Origin: Hygrophila difformis
Lineage: Eukaryota; Streptophyta; Magnoliopsida; Lamiales; Acanthaceae
NCBI GenBank assembly: GCA_030278955.1
Contig: JAOANR010000013.1
Location: 46,164,191 to 46,228,190, forward strand
Direction of reading: 5' to 3'
Length of the DNA stretch: 64,000 nucleotides
Shown here: one piece after another, positions 12,956 to 30,475 of the stretch
How the letters are laid out: each line of letters begins with the position of its first letter
Position numbering within the stretch: the first letter of the stretch is position 1
Notes under the pieces: generated by a model
Seen by the model: only the letters and a program-made list of their open reading frames with translations
Told to the model about the DNA's origin: nothing
Databases searched by the model: none
Program-made: the position numbers and the translations under genes

Positions 12956-13319
12956 TCAATAATGCATTCAACCGGTGGCATCAAGTCCAGTGTGTAGGTG
13001 GAAATAAAAATGATTGAAAAACAACGGCATTGTTTCATCCCAACAGCTATTAAGAATGATACAAACTAAAGGGAAATACACCTTCAGTGAGTTTCTTACA
13101 ATAGAAACAGAAAACAATCCATGGAATGAACTCCAAGTAAATTGCCTCCCGCAAGATCATCTCTTAAGAACTTCAAACATGCTCATCATGTCTCCAGTCC
13201 TTGCTCAGAATCAGAGAATACAAAGACAGATAATAGATAATTCAGTATTGAGACAACACCATAATGTATATGTATCTAATGCAACAGCAGTTCTGTAGTC
13301 AGAAAATCAGCTTCATGGT

Positions 13320-18877
<5,558 letters not shown>

Positions 18878-19482
18878 TAGCTGTTCGGATGATTGAAGTT
18901 TTTTGAGAGAAAAGTAGGTTGAACTTGGAATTCGATAGCGAAAAATCCGAGGAATCGGGTTTTAGATTAGGGTTAGGGTTTCGGGAAAGAACAAATCTGA
19001 AATCTGGTGGCGAAGAGCAATGCGACGATATGTTGATCAAAAAGGTTGAAAACTTGAAATAACCTATGGGCTATGGGCTATGGCCTATGGCCTATGAACC
19101 ATTATAAAATCCGTATAATATCAAAATAGTCCTGAAATTAAATAAATTTCTCATTCCAACCCCATCTGTGTTTCTCAAATTTTGCCTCGATTCGAAATTA
19201 TTCTGCTTGGATTTTCTTACAAAAATATCTCGTGTCGTGTGTTCATTATATCCAGCAAGCCATTATTTTATTTAATACAGTAGTATTAAAAATTGTGCGG
19301 TACCATACATTATTTCTGTTCGTGTTTCATCTTATAAGATTGGACGGTTAGGCAACCAAATACTACCACATTGTTGTTAAGAAAAAGACAATGGAATACA
19401 CACTGCTGTCTAAGCTGATCTATTTTTATCACTACAGCTAATTCTTGAAAATGGATCTGAGCTACAAAGTGGAGTTAAAAAG
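18878..19482. other. PRP4K 5' leader and promoter; spacer
   Basis: Upstream of the PRP4K ATG. The near side has leader-like sequence (TTAGGGTTAGGGTTTCGGG at 18966-18984 holds two telomere-type TTAGGG words, a common plant promoter telo-box in housekeeping genes). Short direct repeats of CTATGGGCTATGGCC occur at about 19066-19095. No other gene seen. Confidence 0.5.
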
Positions 19483-19822
19483 CTAGACGGGGGGCATTTC
19501 TTCTTGCTCTACATGTCCATTCATGGCATTGCCAAGTTCTTGAATCTCCAGAATCTCGACTCGACGCTTCATCTTTTTCCTAATCTTGATCGTTGTATCT
19601 GCTGGGATGAATCTTCCATAGACAGTAACCAAGTTCTGCTGCTTGTCTATCAAATGAGTCTCGATTTCTTCAAAGTCATATATATAAGTCATGAGATACT
19701 CTGGTAGTAAATAGATGGCGTGATTATTCGTACAACAAGTGTTTATTACCTTTCATCCTTCTGAGTATTCTTCTCATTTTTTTGCAACAAGCATTGCAGT
19801 CGAGATTGACCCTCATGACCAT
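19483..19822 (-). CDS. small heavy-metal-associated (HMA) domain protein
   Basis: Two exons, 19822-19750 and 19667-19483, join in phase to an 85-residue protein made of essentially one HMA fold. It starts MVMRVNLDCNACCKKMRRIL, with the metal-binding CxxC in CNACC, and continues through LVTVYGRFIPADTTIKIRKK (the beta-strand after the VTV turn) to MKRRVEILEIQELG. Such proteins bind and shuttle Cu, Zn or Cd, or act as adaptors. There is no C-terminal CaaX box, so it is not an isoprenylated HIPP as written. The frame is open upstream of this Met (about 8 residues, KNQQAFY), so a short additional 5' exon may exist further right. Confidence 0.75.
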
Positions 19823-19829
19823 GTAAAAG

Positions 19830-20997
19830 GCCTGCTGGTTCTTGACAAGATTATGAAAGAAAAATCCGGTTAGAATGAATGAAACTGTCTGGCATCGTAG
19901 CATTCATTTTGGGACAAAGTAAAAACTTGCCTGCCCTGACAGGGAACTGTGATGGGAACCCAGGTTTACAGCTGGTAATAGGCCAAGGACAAACACAAAA
20001 GAAAAGGTTGAAAGAAAAGTGGACCTTTTGTATCAAATGATTGATTTTTAATTGAAAGTGTTTTTTTCATTGATGAGGAATCTAATTCCGTGCATAACTT
20101 CATAGGAAGTCTTGATTTCCTTAGCCTGGCTTCTTTGGCTTGCCTTAACAACTACACCACATGATTTAAGTATTGTTTGCGAAAGAAGCATTCTGTTTTT
20201 CAATTTCTTGTCCACCATGGAAAACTTCCAATTTCTTCTCATGCAAACCATTACCAAGTCCTACAAAGTGAGTTTTTCTAATTGTGGCAACTAGAATACA
20301 TTCCAAGTTTCCATGTGTCTATAGACTATATATCATACTTATATCTGTGATCAAGTGAGTGTCCTCTAGTTATCACTGGAAGAGCAGGGAGAACAAAACA
20401 GGCGTGCAATGGAGGATGCCTTTCTTTGGCAATTCAGTTTAGGTACAGACTCACTCTTTGGCTGCATATGCAGACTACAATAATGGTGATGTCTCCATCC
20501 TTTTTTGTGATGTGTTAAAAAATATAAACATCACAAAAGTAACCATAGCCATCATAATTTTGATATACATCACAAAAATCTTCCCTCCACCCACAGCTAT
20601 ATGGTGCGGTCCCTGCACACCAGCCGTACCCTTTCTCTGGTGTCGATGCAGATTTAGTTTACGTTTGGTTATTGACCATGCACATATATTAAAAGTGAGA
20701 ATCACCATCATTTGATCTGTTGTTTGGTTATTGCAAGCTTGTCTCAACGCAGCTATGTTATAAGTAGTACTAGGCTACTAGCATCTAATTTAGAAATGGA
20801 AATATTAATTACATGAGATGCTTATATAAGAAATATATACAAGTACAGCCACTAAAACATCTGGATTTAACCAGAAATCAAATGAAACACAACATAACTG
20901 CATCAAAACACACCCAATTAACCAAATTATCAGGATTACTCAAAATTAGAAAACTTAGCAATTAAAAAGGCCCAAGAGCCAAACAAAGAAGTCACTA
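19830..20997. other. spacer, no gene seen
   Basis: Short open frames only, with no recognisable family. The part nearest 20,998 is probably the 3' UTR of the HSFC1-like gene. Confidence 0.45.
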
Positions 20998-22132
20998 CTA
21001 AAATCCTCCACCAAAAAGTGAGAATGGATACGGTAAACAACGGTTAGCATCCTCGCCAACCACTTCGCCGATATTGAATCCGGAAATGCTATTTCCTGAT
21101 GCAAAACAATCTTGCGAGTCTTGTCTGATCAAAGGCATAGACGACAAAGACAAAGATTGATCCCCATTATTGGACAATGAAGAACCCGGGGTGGTTATGC
21201 GAATGGTATTGTGATCCTCTTCACTCCTGGCCGACGAATCCGACACGGATGTTCCAGAAGTGCTGGATGAGGCTGCAGCAGATGCCAAGATCATATTTCT
21301 GCTGTTGCTGTCATCAGGCGCCGCTAGCCTTTTGCTTGTAATTGCTTTCTCGAGCATAATTCGTGTCAGGATTTGAGGGTCTTGTGCAACGCTGTACAAG
21401 AAAGACATCATTTGTTGGGGTCTCCTCTCGGTGGTCTCTAGCCGCCTCTTCATCCCCTCCAGCTCTTGCTCTAAAATATCCTGCTCCTGCTTCAGATTCG
21501 CAATCTCCATTGATGCCATCGTGTCTTCATCTTCATCCTCATGGTTGGCAAGTGAAGTGCAGTTGGTTTTACTTGTGCTGTATTTCCTCCTGACAATCTT
21601 GTGTAATAGCTGTATCTGTCCGCGTAGGAACCATTCGTTTGCAAACTCCCACCTGTCTGGATCAACCTTTTTAAAGCCCTAATGATGACATTAAATAGAA
21701 AAATCAAGAGAAATAATTCAGAAACATAATTAATTAATTAATTCAAGACCACCAGTCCACTATATTTCTAACTGATAAACAGTCTTGTTAGTACTACTGA
21801 GATCGACATGTCAATCAACCCAATTTGGCTCCAAAATCCAAACTTGATCGAACCTGCAGGATTCGACAGAAGAAAATGAAGAAACTAACAGCACTCACAT
21901 ATGTATTGAGCTGACGGAGGAAACTGGAGAAATTACTGTGCTTGAAGTAAAAGGGCAAAACCAAATGTGAAAAATCCAGAGGTTCCAAAACAATGAAGCT
22001 ATTGTCAGCCCTCCCCCAAGTGATGAGCCCATTGGTGTCGGCGTCGCTCACCATGTGGTAAGTTTTCATCACAAATGGCGCTATTGTATTGCTGCTTCCA
22101 CCATCTCCATGAATTAGTAGTATATTTTGCAT
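20998..22132 (-). CDS. HSFC1: heat stress transcription factor, class C (HsfC1-like)
   Basis: Nuclear DNA-binding factor for heat shock elements. Two exons, 22132-21899 and 21678-20998, give 304 residues; the intron falls after QLNTY, the conserved site within the Hsf DNA-binding domain. The domain spans about residues 17-113 ([51 protein letters not shown]). The HR-A/B oligomerisation region follows ([20 protein letters not shown]) with the class C-type short linker, then [13 protein letters not shown]. The C terminus [11 protein letters not shown] matches the terminal signature of Arabidopsis HSFC1. No AHA activation motif of class A is apparent. I chose the ATG at 22132; the open frame continues 21 nt upstream without another ATG. 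Class C assignment is firm. Confidence 0.93.
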
Positions 22133-23700
22133 CTCCCCACCACAGCTCTGCAAGTTAGAAACTAACCCCTAAAAGAAGAAAAGCCCCCACCTCGATCTAT
22201 TTAGCCCGGCCCCTGAAAGAATTATAGAAATACAGTATGTAGTAACTAAGCTGGTTACTACTGACTACTGAGTAGTAGGTACTAATCTATAAGGAGAAAA
22301 AAAAATGAAATTTAACAAGTGTTGTTGGATTCAGATGTAACATTAAACAATCAGTAAATTAACATATCGATTAGTCACCCTCACCCCAGTATAAGCTAAC
22401 TGGAGAATGGCGATGGGCAAGTACAAGATGATGCCACGTGGACCATAACAGATGAGGTAGATGTTCTTGGGCGTGGCCCGTGGGAGATCCTCCTGGGTGT
22501 ACCAGATGAATCCATACCGCACCATTTTAACTTCTTATCTTAGTAAACACAAGGTTTTCACTAAATTCTTTCACACCAGACATAACTATATACTACCATA
22601 AGATGTTAATTTTTGAAATCCTAGTTTTCAGTTTCAATCGCAGGATCGTCATCTGGTGCTGAAGTCCACTGTGTCGGCAAGCATGACTCCAACTTGACCT
22701 TCCGAGTTCCGCACACCCATAGTCCCATGTAAGCAGGAGATATTTTATACTACTGTAGGTCATCCATATCCAATTATTAATTAGTACAGTATATTTCATA
22801 CAGCTATGGAATGGGGGTGACTTTACAAGGGCAAAAAAAAAAGGTTTGAAGCGGACTGCGGACATGCAAGCTGGCTGCCTTCCCATCATTTTTGTGAGTC
22901 ACTCAATTTTGGCAAGGTGCTTCCTTTTACAAGTGCAACGTGTCATCCTATTCCTGTTTGGAGGGAATACACAGCTAATAATTATAAGACCTTTTTTTTC
23001 TCTTTTACACATCAACAGTGAATTGACTGTACATCAGCATTAAAAATAGATAACTTTTAAAATATTTAGATGCTAAAGGTAAAGGAGATACTATCAATTT
23101 GTTAATCTCAAACAAAAATTTCAATTAAATTTTTTTTTTCCCAATGTTGGTGTTTGGGGTTGGGCAATGGGCATTTGGAGGACGGCTTTCCGTTAGGGAT
23201 GTCCTGCAGGGACCTAAATACCAGATTGATCCGTGCCATTCATTGTAATCTGTATAAGTGGTGTGGTGTGGATTGGTGGGCAGATGAGCTCCCGAGAATC
23301 AGACTTTGAAGGATTCTCCACCCAGCCAATGTTGGATTTCTCACATGGACTAGGTTTTATCAATTCCTAGATAATTAAGAGAATATAATACTAAGTGGGA
23401 AACTGATGATCCAACTGCCAAGCATCTATTGGCGCCAATGGATCAATTATTGGTGACACTAGTCTTTCCAATAACTACTGCTACTAATATGCTCCAAACA
23501 TTTTCAAGAATATCTTGTTCAGAAATCAGAACTTAGATATAGTTTTTAACTACATTATTATTATTATTATATGACCTTCTCTTTAAATTGTTTTTTCCTT
23601 GAGAAAAATTGAGTCGAGCTTAATTATGTGAATTTGGAACAATATCGCAGTGCAATTAATGATTATAAACCATTCCACCCACAGTAACGCCAACCATTCT
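22133..23700. other. HSFC1 upstream region
   Basis: No identified gene. On the minus strand a TATA-like GTATAAAATA lies at 22750-22741. Two open stretches downstream of it are unusually protein-like: 22525 to about 22380 (starts MVRYGFIWYTQEDLPRATPK and ends before a GTGAGGG donor-like site) and about 22735 to 22621 (contains YMGLWVCGTRKVKLESC). They may be upstream ORFs or exons of a long 5' leader, or gene remains. A G-box CACGTG lies at 22435-22440. Confidence 0.35.
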
Positions 23701-23819
23701 AATCTGAACACTGTCCAGTCACCCCCACAAAAGTAAAGCCTTGAATGTTCTCTTGGAGAGCAGGAGAGGTAAATAAATGAAAACCTTTGAGGGCAAAACT
23801 TTAGTAAACAAAACAGCTA

Positions 23820-23950
23820 ATTGGCTGTGGAACAACAATGCATAATGGTAGAGATAAGGGCCGGTGGGAATCGAATCCACAACTCCCAAACAATAAGGTA
23901 TAATAAGGTTGGAAGACAAGGCCAAGTCCACGTCCCAAGTCTAAAGTTAA
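23820..23950 (-). repeat. possible SINE-like fragment (pol III box B-like word)
   Basis: On the minus strand, GTGGATTCGATTCCCACC at 23878-23861 resembles the tRNA T-arm/box B. A box A-like TGGACTTGGCC lies about 50 bp upstream. No matching acceptor stem was found, so it is not a tRNA gene. Ends and target duplication are unclear; there is a T-rich stretch at 23968-23990. Confidence 0.25.
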
Positions 23951-24411
23951 AATATTGAAATGTAGATTTTTGTTTTTTTGTTTTTTTGGGTGCATATTGA
24001 AAAATGTATAGGTAAAACAAATAAAAATTGGATATTTTGTGGATTTCTATGGGATTGGACTTGGAGTGATTGGGCTTTGGGGTGGATCATAGAAAATGTA
24101 TGGGTCCGACATCGGGCTATATATAAAACAAAACAAGCCTATAATAGTTTCTGGGCCTATGAATCTGATACCACATAATAATAATTAGGCCCAGAATGAA
24201 AAAATTAGGCCTAAAATAAGTCCAGTTTTGTAAGGGGACTTTAAATATCATCCTCCGGATTTCTTCGATCACTATGACGCAAATGCACAGTTATTCCAGA
24301 CGGAGTATTCAAAGCTAACTCCCACGAATTCTTCCTCGGCTTCTCCGTCCATTTCCCCCTTTTATTGCCACTGCTCACTCCCTTCGCAACCACCTTCGAT
24401 CCCCCACCCCA

Positions 24412-27159
24412 ATGGCGTCCATCTCCTTTTCCTCCTCCGTTTCCTCCGCCACTGCATTTATCCGTCCCTCCGCCTTCTTCTTCAAGCCGCACTCCTATCG
24501 CCGGCCTCTTGTCCAAGCCAAGATCCGCGAGATCTTTATGCCTGCTCTCAGTTCGACCATGACCGAAGGGAAGATCGTTAGCTGGGTTAAATCGGAGGGA
24601 GATGTTCTGTCCAAGGGCGAATCCGTTGTTGTCGTTGAATCCGACAAAGCCGATATGGATGTGGAAACATTCTACGACGGAATTTTAGCCGCCATTGTTG
24701 TTAACGAAGGGGAGTCGGCTCCAGTGGGCGCGGCAATTGGGATTTTGGCCGAGACCGAGGATGAAATTGCAGAAGCTAAGGCTAAAGCCGCTGCGCAATC
24801 ATCGCAATCATCCTCAGCGCCCCCAACAGCCGCAGCGGCTCCTAAAGTGGAAGAACCTGCTCCGGTGGCGACAAAGGTTGAAGCTCCAGCTCCTCCCACT
24901 TCCCCCGCGACGCCGGGGAAGATGGTAGCGACTCCGTATGCAAAGAAATTGGCAAAGCAGCATAAGGTGGATCTCAATAAATTGACGGGGACGGGACCCT
25001 TTGGCAGGATAACACCCGAGGATGTGGAGAAGGCAGCTGGAATTGTGCCGCCCCCAAAGCCAAATGTGGTAGCGCCTGCTGCACCAGGTGCTGCTCCTGC
25101 AGCTGCGGCACCTGCTGCATCTCCGCCAAAGGCTGCAACAACATATCCTGAGATTCCAGGGTCTACTGTGGTGCCCTTTACTACGATGCAATCTGCGGTG
25201 TCAAAGAACATGGTGGAGAGTCTCGCCGTCCCGACATTCAGAGTCGGTTACCCAATCGCCACTGATGCGCTTGATGCTCTATATGAAAAGGTACATTTTT
25301 TATGACAAGAACTTATGGAAATGTTACTTTGGGTGATAGTTTTTGAATATTCTGCCTTGAATTGTAAGTGCGATATAAATTCATTTGAACTTCCTTGTGA
25401 TTTGTCACTTTATCTCATAAGAAAGTATCCGTTTTGAGAATTATGGAACTGTTGCTGGGATGTTTGTGGAGTACAGTATTAATTATGTATAGTGAAACTG
25501 TGTACCGACCAAGTAATTTCTCAGATCATGAACTAATATATATACCTTTATGATATATATATAATAGGTGAAACCAAAGGGTGTTACCATGACTGCATTA
25601 TTGGCGAAAGCTGCTGCAATGGCTTTGGTCCAGCATCCAGTGGTGAATGCTTCATGTAAAGATGGGAAAAACTTTACGTACAATAGCAACATAAACATTG
25701 CCGTGGCAGTTGCTATTAATGGTGGATTGATCACCCCTGTTCTTCAAGATGCTGATAAGGTACCGCATAAGAATCAGATAAATTTTTTTCTTTGTGCACC
25801 TGTTTGATTTACATTTGTAACTATTGATTGTTTAGCTTCCTGATTTATTTGCTCTTCACACAGTTGGATCTCTATCTGTTGTCCCAAAAATGGAAGGAGT
25901 TGGTTGAGAAGGCTCGGGCTAAGCAACTTCAGCCACAGGAGTACAATTCGGGTATTGCACAAGATTTCATTAATTTTCAATGAAGCATTTGATGGAATTA
26001 AGATTCTTAGATGTTCAACCACTGATCAAATGTGTTTTTTTAATGTGCAGGAACTTTCACGCTATCCAATTTAGGCATGTTTGGAGTGGATAGATTTGAT
26101 GCTATCCTTCCCCCTGGACAGGTGAGGATTGTACAGATATTACTTTACAGTTATTACGAAATATTCATCTATGATGAAGTCATTTTATCACTGCTAAATA
26201 ATGTGGATGATGATCAGGGCGCTATTATGGCTGTGGGAGCATCAAAACCCAATGTTATAGCTGGCAAAGATGGATTTTTCAGTGTAAAAAACCAGATGCT
26301 GGTAAGTTCATCACGTAGTTGATGTTGAATTTTCACATATTCTTAACAAGTCTATGATCCTATGGTATCAACATACATCCATGCATATCTTAAGCTGTAC
26401 ACCATCAAGCTTCCCATTTTGCGATGTGAAAGTATGTGGTGTGATCGCTTTCTTCCTCTTGAATATGGACTGTGTTCTGATTCACTTTTCTTTGAATATA
26501 ATTTCACTTTGCTAGTGTCAACCCTCTGGGCTCTGGCTTCTGTCGATTTGCTGTTCATGAACAATAGAATGTTTTCACAATATGGGCCCTCTGAAAATTT
26601 TTTGTGGCTTGGTAAATGTCTCATGTTTCTGTTGCATAGTGGACTATCACAGATTTTAATCAGCGCAAAGTGACAGCACTTTTGTAGTGAACTTAACTTT
26701 GGTTTTAGTTGTTGTGAATTCTCTGAAGCCTAATCCTGATTAAGGTTTTTGAGCTTTTGAGGAACAAAAATGATTTCACGAACTAATTGAATGCAAATTC
26801 ATTAACATAGCTTAAACTGCTAATTGTTCTACTTGAAATGTATCATGTCTTTAACTTAGGAATAGTTTCTACAAGAAATTTCACTAGTACTAGTAGAAAA
26901 GAATCAAGTGTCAGACATTTCTCCTAGAAATGTGGATCTGTCATTGACAAATAATCAATTTTCTTGATTGCGAAGTATATTATAAACTGTAACAGACACA
27001 GCAGTTTGTGTATGGGGAGTGAACTAAATGATTTGTGTAAAAATTTATTTTCAGGTGAATGTTACAGCTGATCACCGAATCATATATGGGGCTGACCTGG
27101 CTGCGTTCCTTCAGACCTTCTCAAAGATCATTGAAAACCCAGAAAGCTTGACTATGTAG
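24412..27159 (+). CDS. LTA2: plastidial dihydrolipoyllysine acetyltransferase (PDC E2, LTA2-type)
   Basis: E2 core of the chloroplast pyruvate dehydrogenase complex: transfers acetyl from E1 through lipoyl-lysine to CoA for fatty-acid synthesis. Six exons join in phase to 472 residues: 24412-25290, 25568-25759, 25864-25951, 26051-26121, 26218-26301 and 27055-27159. Ser-rich transit peptide (about 1-35); lipoyl domain 39-115 with lipoyl Lys79 in VVVESDKADMDVE; Pro/Ala linker; E3/E1-binding domain about 168-205 (ATPYAKKLAKQHKVDLNKLT); Ala/Pro linker; CoA acyltransferase domain to the end with His445 in TADHRIIYG, the catalytic HRxxxG-type site. Length and order fit the single-lipoyl plastid form rather than mitochondrial E2. 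Intact. A Copia element sits about 340 bp after the stop, in or just past the 3' UTR. Confidence 0.96.
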
Positions 27160-27491
27160 ATGAAGATTCTGGTTGCTACGAATGTTTCAGGGCATAACAC
27201 TGAAAAATGCAGCAAGTTAAAGGTGCCTGTGTTGTTGTATTTAATTCTTTCCTGTTCCTGGAGAGAATATTCATGAGTGGTTTACAAATTTTGGAACAAG
27301 GCATCTCAAAATTAGCTGCACCCTTAATGGTGTGGATTTTTATTTTTTTACCCCTATTGTTTAACAATTGAATAATTTATCTTAATGGAGTTTGTTTTGA
27401 TGTCCTTTGTTACTCTCTCTCTCTCTGGGCATATGCACAAGCCATGTGTTCATGCATTTATTGATGATTGATGAATAGGGCATTGGTATGT
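27160..27491 (+). other. 3' UTR region of the E2 gene
   Basis: Between stop codon and retrotransposon. Contains a short CT microsatellite (about 27413-27428). The native sequence resumes at 32,570 after the Copia element, so the ancestral downstream region is split. Confidence 0.5.
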
Positions 27492-27496
27492 CAAAG

Positions 27497-27775
27497 TGTT
27501 GAGTATGGAGAGCCTTCGACCTCAGTCGACCACCATGCTCATCATGCTCGTGTCTCATCTTCTTCAGGAGTGGGCTAGTCTAAGTTTTGGGCCAACTTTA
27601 ATAGTCTAGTATTGGGCTTTGTTATGTTTATTGATTGGGCTTTGTTCTTCCGGCCCATTACCTTTTACCATGTACATATAGTGGAGGTTGTTACTCATTT
27701 TGTATGAGACGATTGTATCATTCATTTGAATCAATGAGAACTCCACTTTATTTACCTCGAGCTCCGATTTCGTCA
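27497..27775 (+). repeat. 5' LTR of the Copia element
   Basis: 279 bp; direct repeat with 32286-32564. Begins TG, ends CA. Confidence 0.96.
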
Positions 27776-27875
27776 TGGTATCAGAGCGTTGATCGGTCCT
27801 GGTGATCATCTGTTCCGCGCTTCATTTCCGATTACCGATTTACCTAATTCTCTGTTTACCTTGTTCATTCTCCAC

Positions 27876-28569
27876 TATGTCGACCTCCGATCCTCCGTTA
27901 GATTCGTCTGCAACCAAGGATTCTTCAGACTCGTCCGCGAATAAGCCAGTGGATTCTCCGATTTGAAAGGAATTGCTTCTCACAGCTGCTGATCAACCTC
28001 ATCTTCAGCTGTCTCCTGTGAAATTCGATGGCTCAAATTGGATTACCTGGCGTGAGCGTGTGGATGTTCGGAACTCTCTCAGCATCAAAGCTAAAGAAAA
28101 ATTTCTTTATGGTACTTTTCCACTCCTCCGATTGATGATCCTCTATATGATCTGTGGATACAAGTAGATTGCTAGTTTTAACCTGGTTGCGTAATTCACT
28201 AACTCCTGAGATATATGAACAATTTGTGTACACTGAGACTTCTCATGAGCTATGGAATGAGTTAGAAGAGTCCTATGGTCAGACTAGCGGGCCACAAGTC
28301 ATTTTACTTTGGCGGAAATTAGCTATACTAACCCAAGGAGATAGGTCAGTAACAAGCTACTATAATGACCTAAAGAAACAGTGGCCTCATGTTAGAGCCT
28401 TAAAACCTTTCCCTAAGTCTTGTAGTGCTGAGACACTTAGAGCTCTACTGGAATCAGATGAATATGACCTTCTTGTTTAATTTCTCACTGGACCCAGGGA
28501 TGACTATACTCATGTTACAAATCAGATTTTACTGATGAAACTTTACCTATAGTTAGTAAGGCTTTTGGA
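27876..28569 (+). pseudogene. Copia gag, N-terminal part, disrupted
   Basis: Starts at ATG 27876, hits an in-frame TGA at 27963-27965, then continues in the same frame with the conserved KFDGSNWITW motif (UBN2-type gag domain). The frame shifts near 28110, resumes with TWLRNSLTPEIYEQFVYTET from about 28175, meets a TAA at 28478-28480 and shifts again near 28530. At least two stops and two shifts separate the start from the zinc-knuckle region, so no full Gag can be made. Confidence 0.85.
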
Positions 28570-30471
28570 ATGGTTTGTGCTATTGAGGCTGAAAAGGGGG
28601 CAAATGCTGCTGCTACTGGAGAGTCAGGCTCTATTGGTTTTGTTATGGCGACTATTGACAAGAACATCACTGAAAAACGAGGGACTATTATGTGCTCTTA
28701 CTGCAAGAAGATTGGACATACTAGAGACAAGTGTTTCCAGCTTGCCAACAAGAATGCCACCTGTGAGCACTGCAAGAGGAAAGGTCACACGAAGGCAAAT
28801 TGCTTCCAATTATCAGGAGTTGTTCCAGACTGGAACAAGGCTCTCAATGAAAAAGGGGAAGGAAAACCTTCACCTGGGGTTGCTGCAGGGATCATCAGTG
28901 ATCCTGGTACACTGAGCAGAGGAGGAAGTGCTGGTGATTCGATTCAATCTACTGACTCTGCTAGGATTGCCAAGATTGAGGAGATGCTGGAGAAGTTGGC
29001 AAGGTCACATGGTGCTGCTGTCAACATTCCAGTTGACTATGTTGGAGGAACATTCCATATGGCAGGTAGTTCTCTTACTTTTGACTCATATATCTTGAGT
29101 GATTGCTGGTTGCTTGACTCAGGTGCAAGTTGTAACCTGTGCTCCGACCTTTCCTATCTTATTGACCCTCAACCCTTCACCTCCAAACAAATGCTAGTTC
29201 TGCCAAATGGCACAACCAAAAATCCCTCACATATTGGCTCTGTTAAGCTTAGTGAGGGGTTATTGATTCCTAATGTGCTCTTTGTTCCGGGGGTAGTTCT
29301 TAACCTCTTGTCTATCAGTCGTCTAGTACATGACTTGCAAAGCTCAGTCTTGTTTGATCCATCTTCATGTATTCTGCAGGACCTGAAAACCAGAAGATGT
29401 CTTCTTAAAGCTCCTTTGATTAACAACCTCTACATTGTTAGGAGTAGTTCAAGTAAGAACTTGTTGCCTCTTGTTGCTAATTCAATTTTTGCAAACTCTA
29501 GTAAATCTGCTATGATATGGCATAATAAATTGGGGCATTCCTCATCTATTGTACTGAGCCATATAGGTTTATTACTTGATAATCATGCTACTTTACCTTG
29601 TGATGTTTGTCATATATCCAAGATACATCGATTGCCTTTTCCCTTGAGTGTTTCTCATGCTGTATCCCCTCTTGACCTTATACATGGTCATCTGTGGGGA
29701 CCCTTTAACCCCTGTGATAGAACTAATTCAAGATATATGTTAACCATAGTTGATGATTCATCTAGAGCAACTTGGATCTACCTCCTTTACCATAAGTCTG
29801 ATACTCATTCCCTTCTATCTCAGTTTCTTATTCACATTAAAAATCACTATAATGGAGCTGTCAAAATATTGAGATCTGACAATGGGTCAGAGTTTTGTAA
29901 CCTCAAATGCAAGTCTCTCTTTCAAAACCATGGTATTACTCACCAGACCTCCTGCACCTATACACCCCAACAGAATGGGCGGGTAGAGAGGAAACATCAA
30001 CATTTAATCCAAGTTGCTAGGTCATTACTGCTTACCTCTGGAGTTTCAAAGTTGTATTGGGGGGATGCTTTACTTGCTGCAACCTACATCATAAACCGTC
30101 TACCCACCAAAGTTTTGTCTTGGAAATCTCCTGATGAAATTCTCTTTGGTTCCAAACCTGATTTATTCCTTCTCCACACCTTTGGCTGCCTTTGCTATAT
30201 GAAAATCCCTAATCCATCAGTTGGGAAACTTGATCCCAAGGGTGCAAAAGGGGTCTATCTAGGTGTAGCTCCTAATCAAAAGGGTCATAAGGTGTTAGAT
30301 CTTATCACTAGGAAAGTCCACATCTCAAGAGATATAATATTCTATGAAGATATTTTTCCCTTGCAACCTTCCTCTCTGTCTCATTCTTCCAACACACTCA
30401 CTGCATCATCACCTCTCGTATCCCACACTGACTCTATCTCTCCTTTCATTCTTCCATACCTCATCTTCTGA
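28570..30471 (+). pseudogene. Copia zinc knuckles, protease and integrase
   Basis: Open for about 630 codons. Two CCHC knuckles (CSYCKKIGHTRDKC at about residue 42, CEHCKRKGHTKANC following), protease active site WLLDSGASCNL, GAG-pre-integrase (WHNKLGHSS and CDVCHISK), and the integrase core. Of the DDE triad the second Asp (LRSDNGSEF) and Glu (QQNGRVERKH) are present, but the usual first Asp in the H-x-D-LWGP motif is His (HGHLWGPF), so the integrase is probably inactive. The frame ends early at 30471 before RT. Confidence 0.9.
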
Positions 30472-30475
30472 TAAG

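Noticed and set aside
23861..23878. Possible tRNA gene from a T-arm-like word
   Set aside because: The expected acceptor stem and anticodon arm are missing; at most a SINE-like trace.
24672..25211. Gly/Ala-rich minus-strand frame of 179 codons
   Set aside because: Antisense of the Ala/Pro linkers of the plastid E2 exon 1, which has clear domains on the plus strand.
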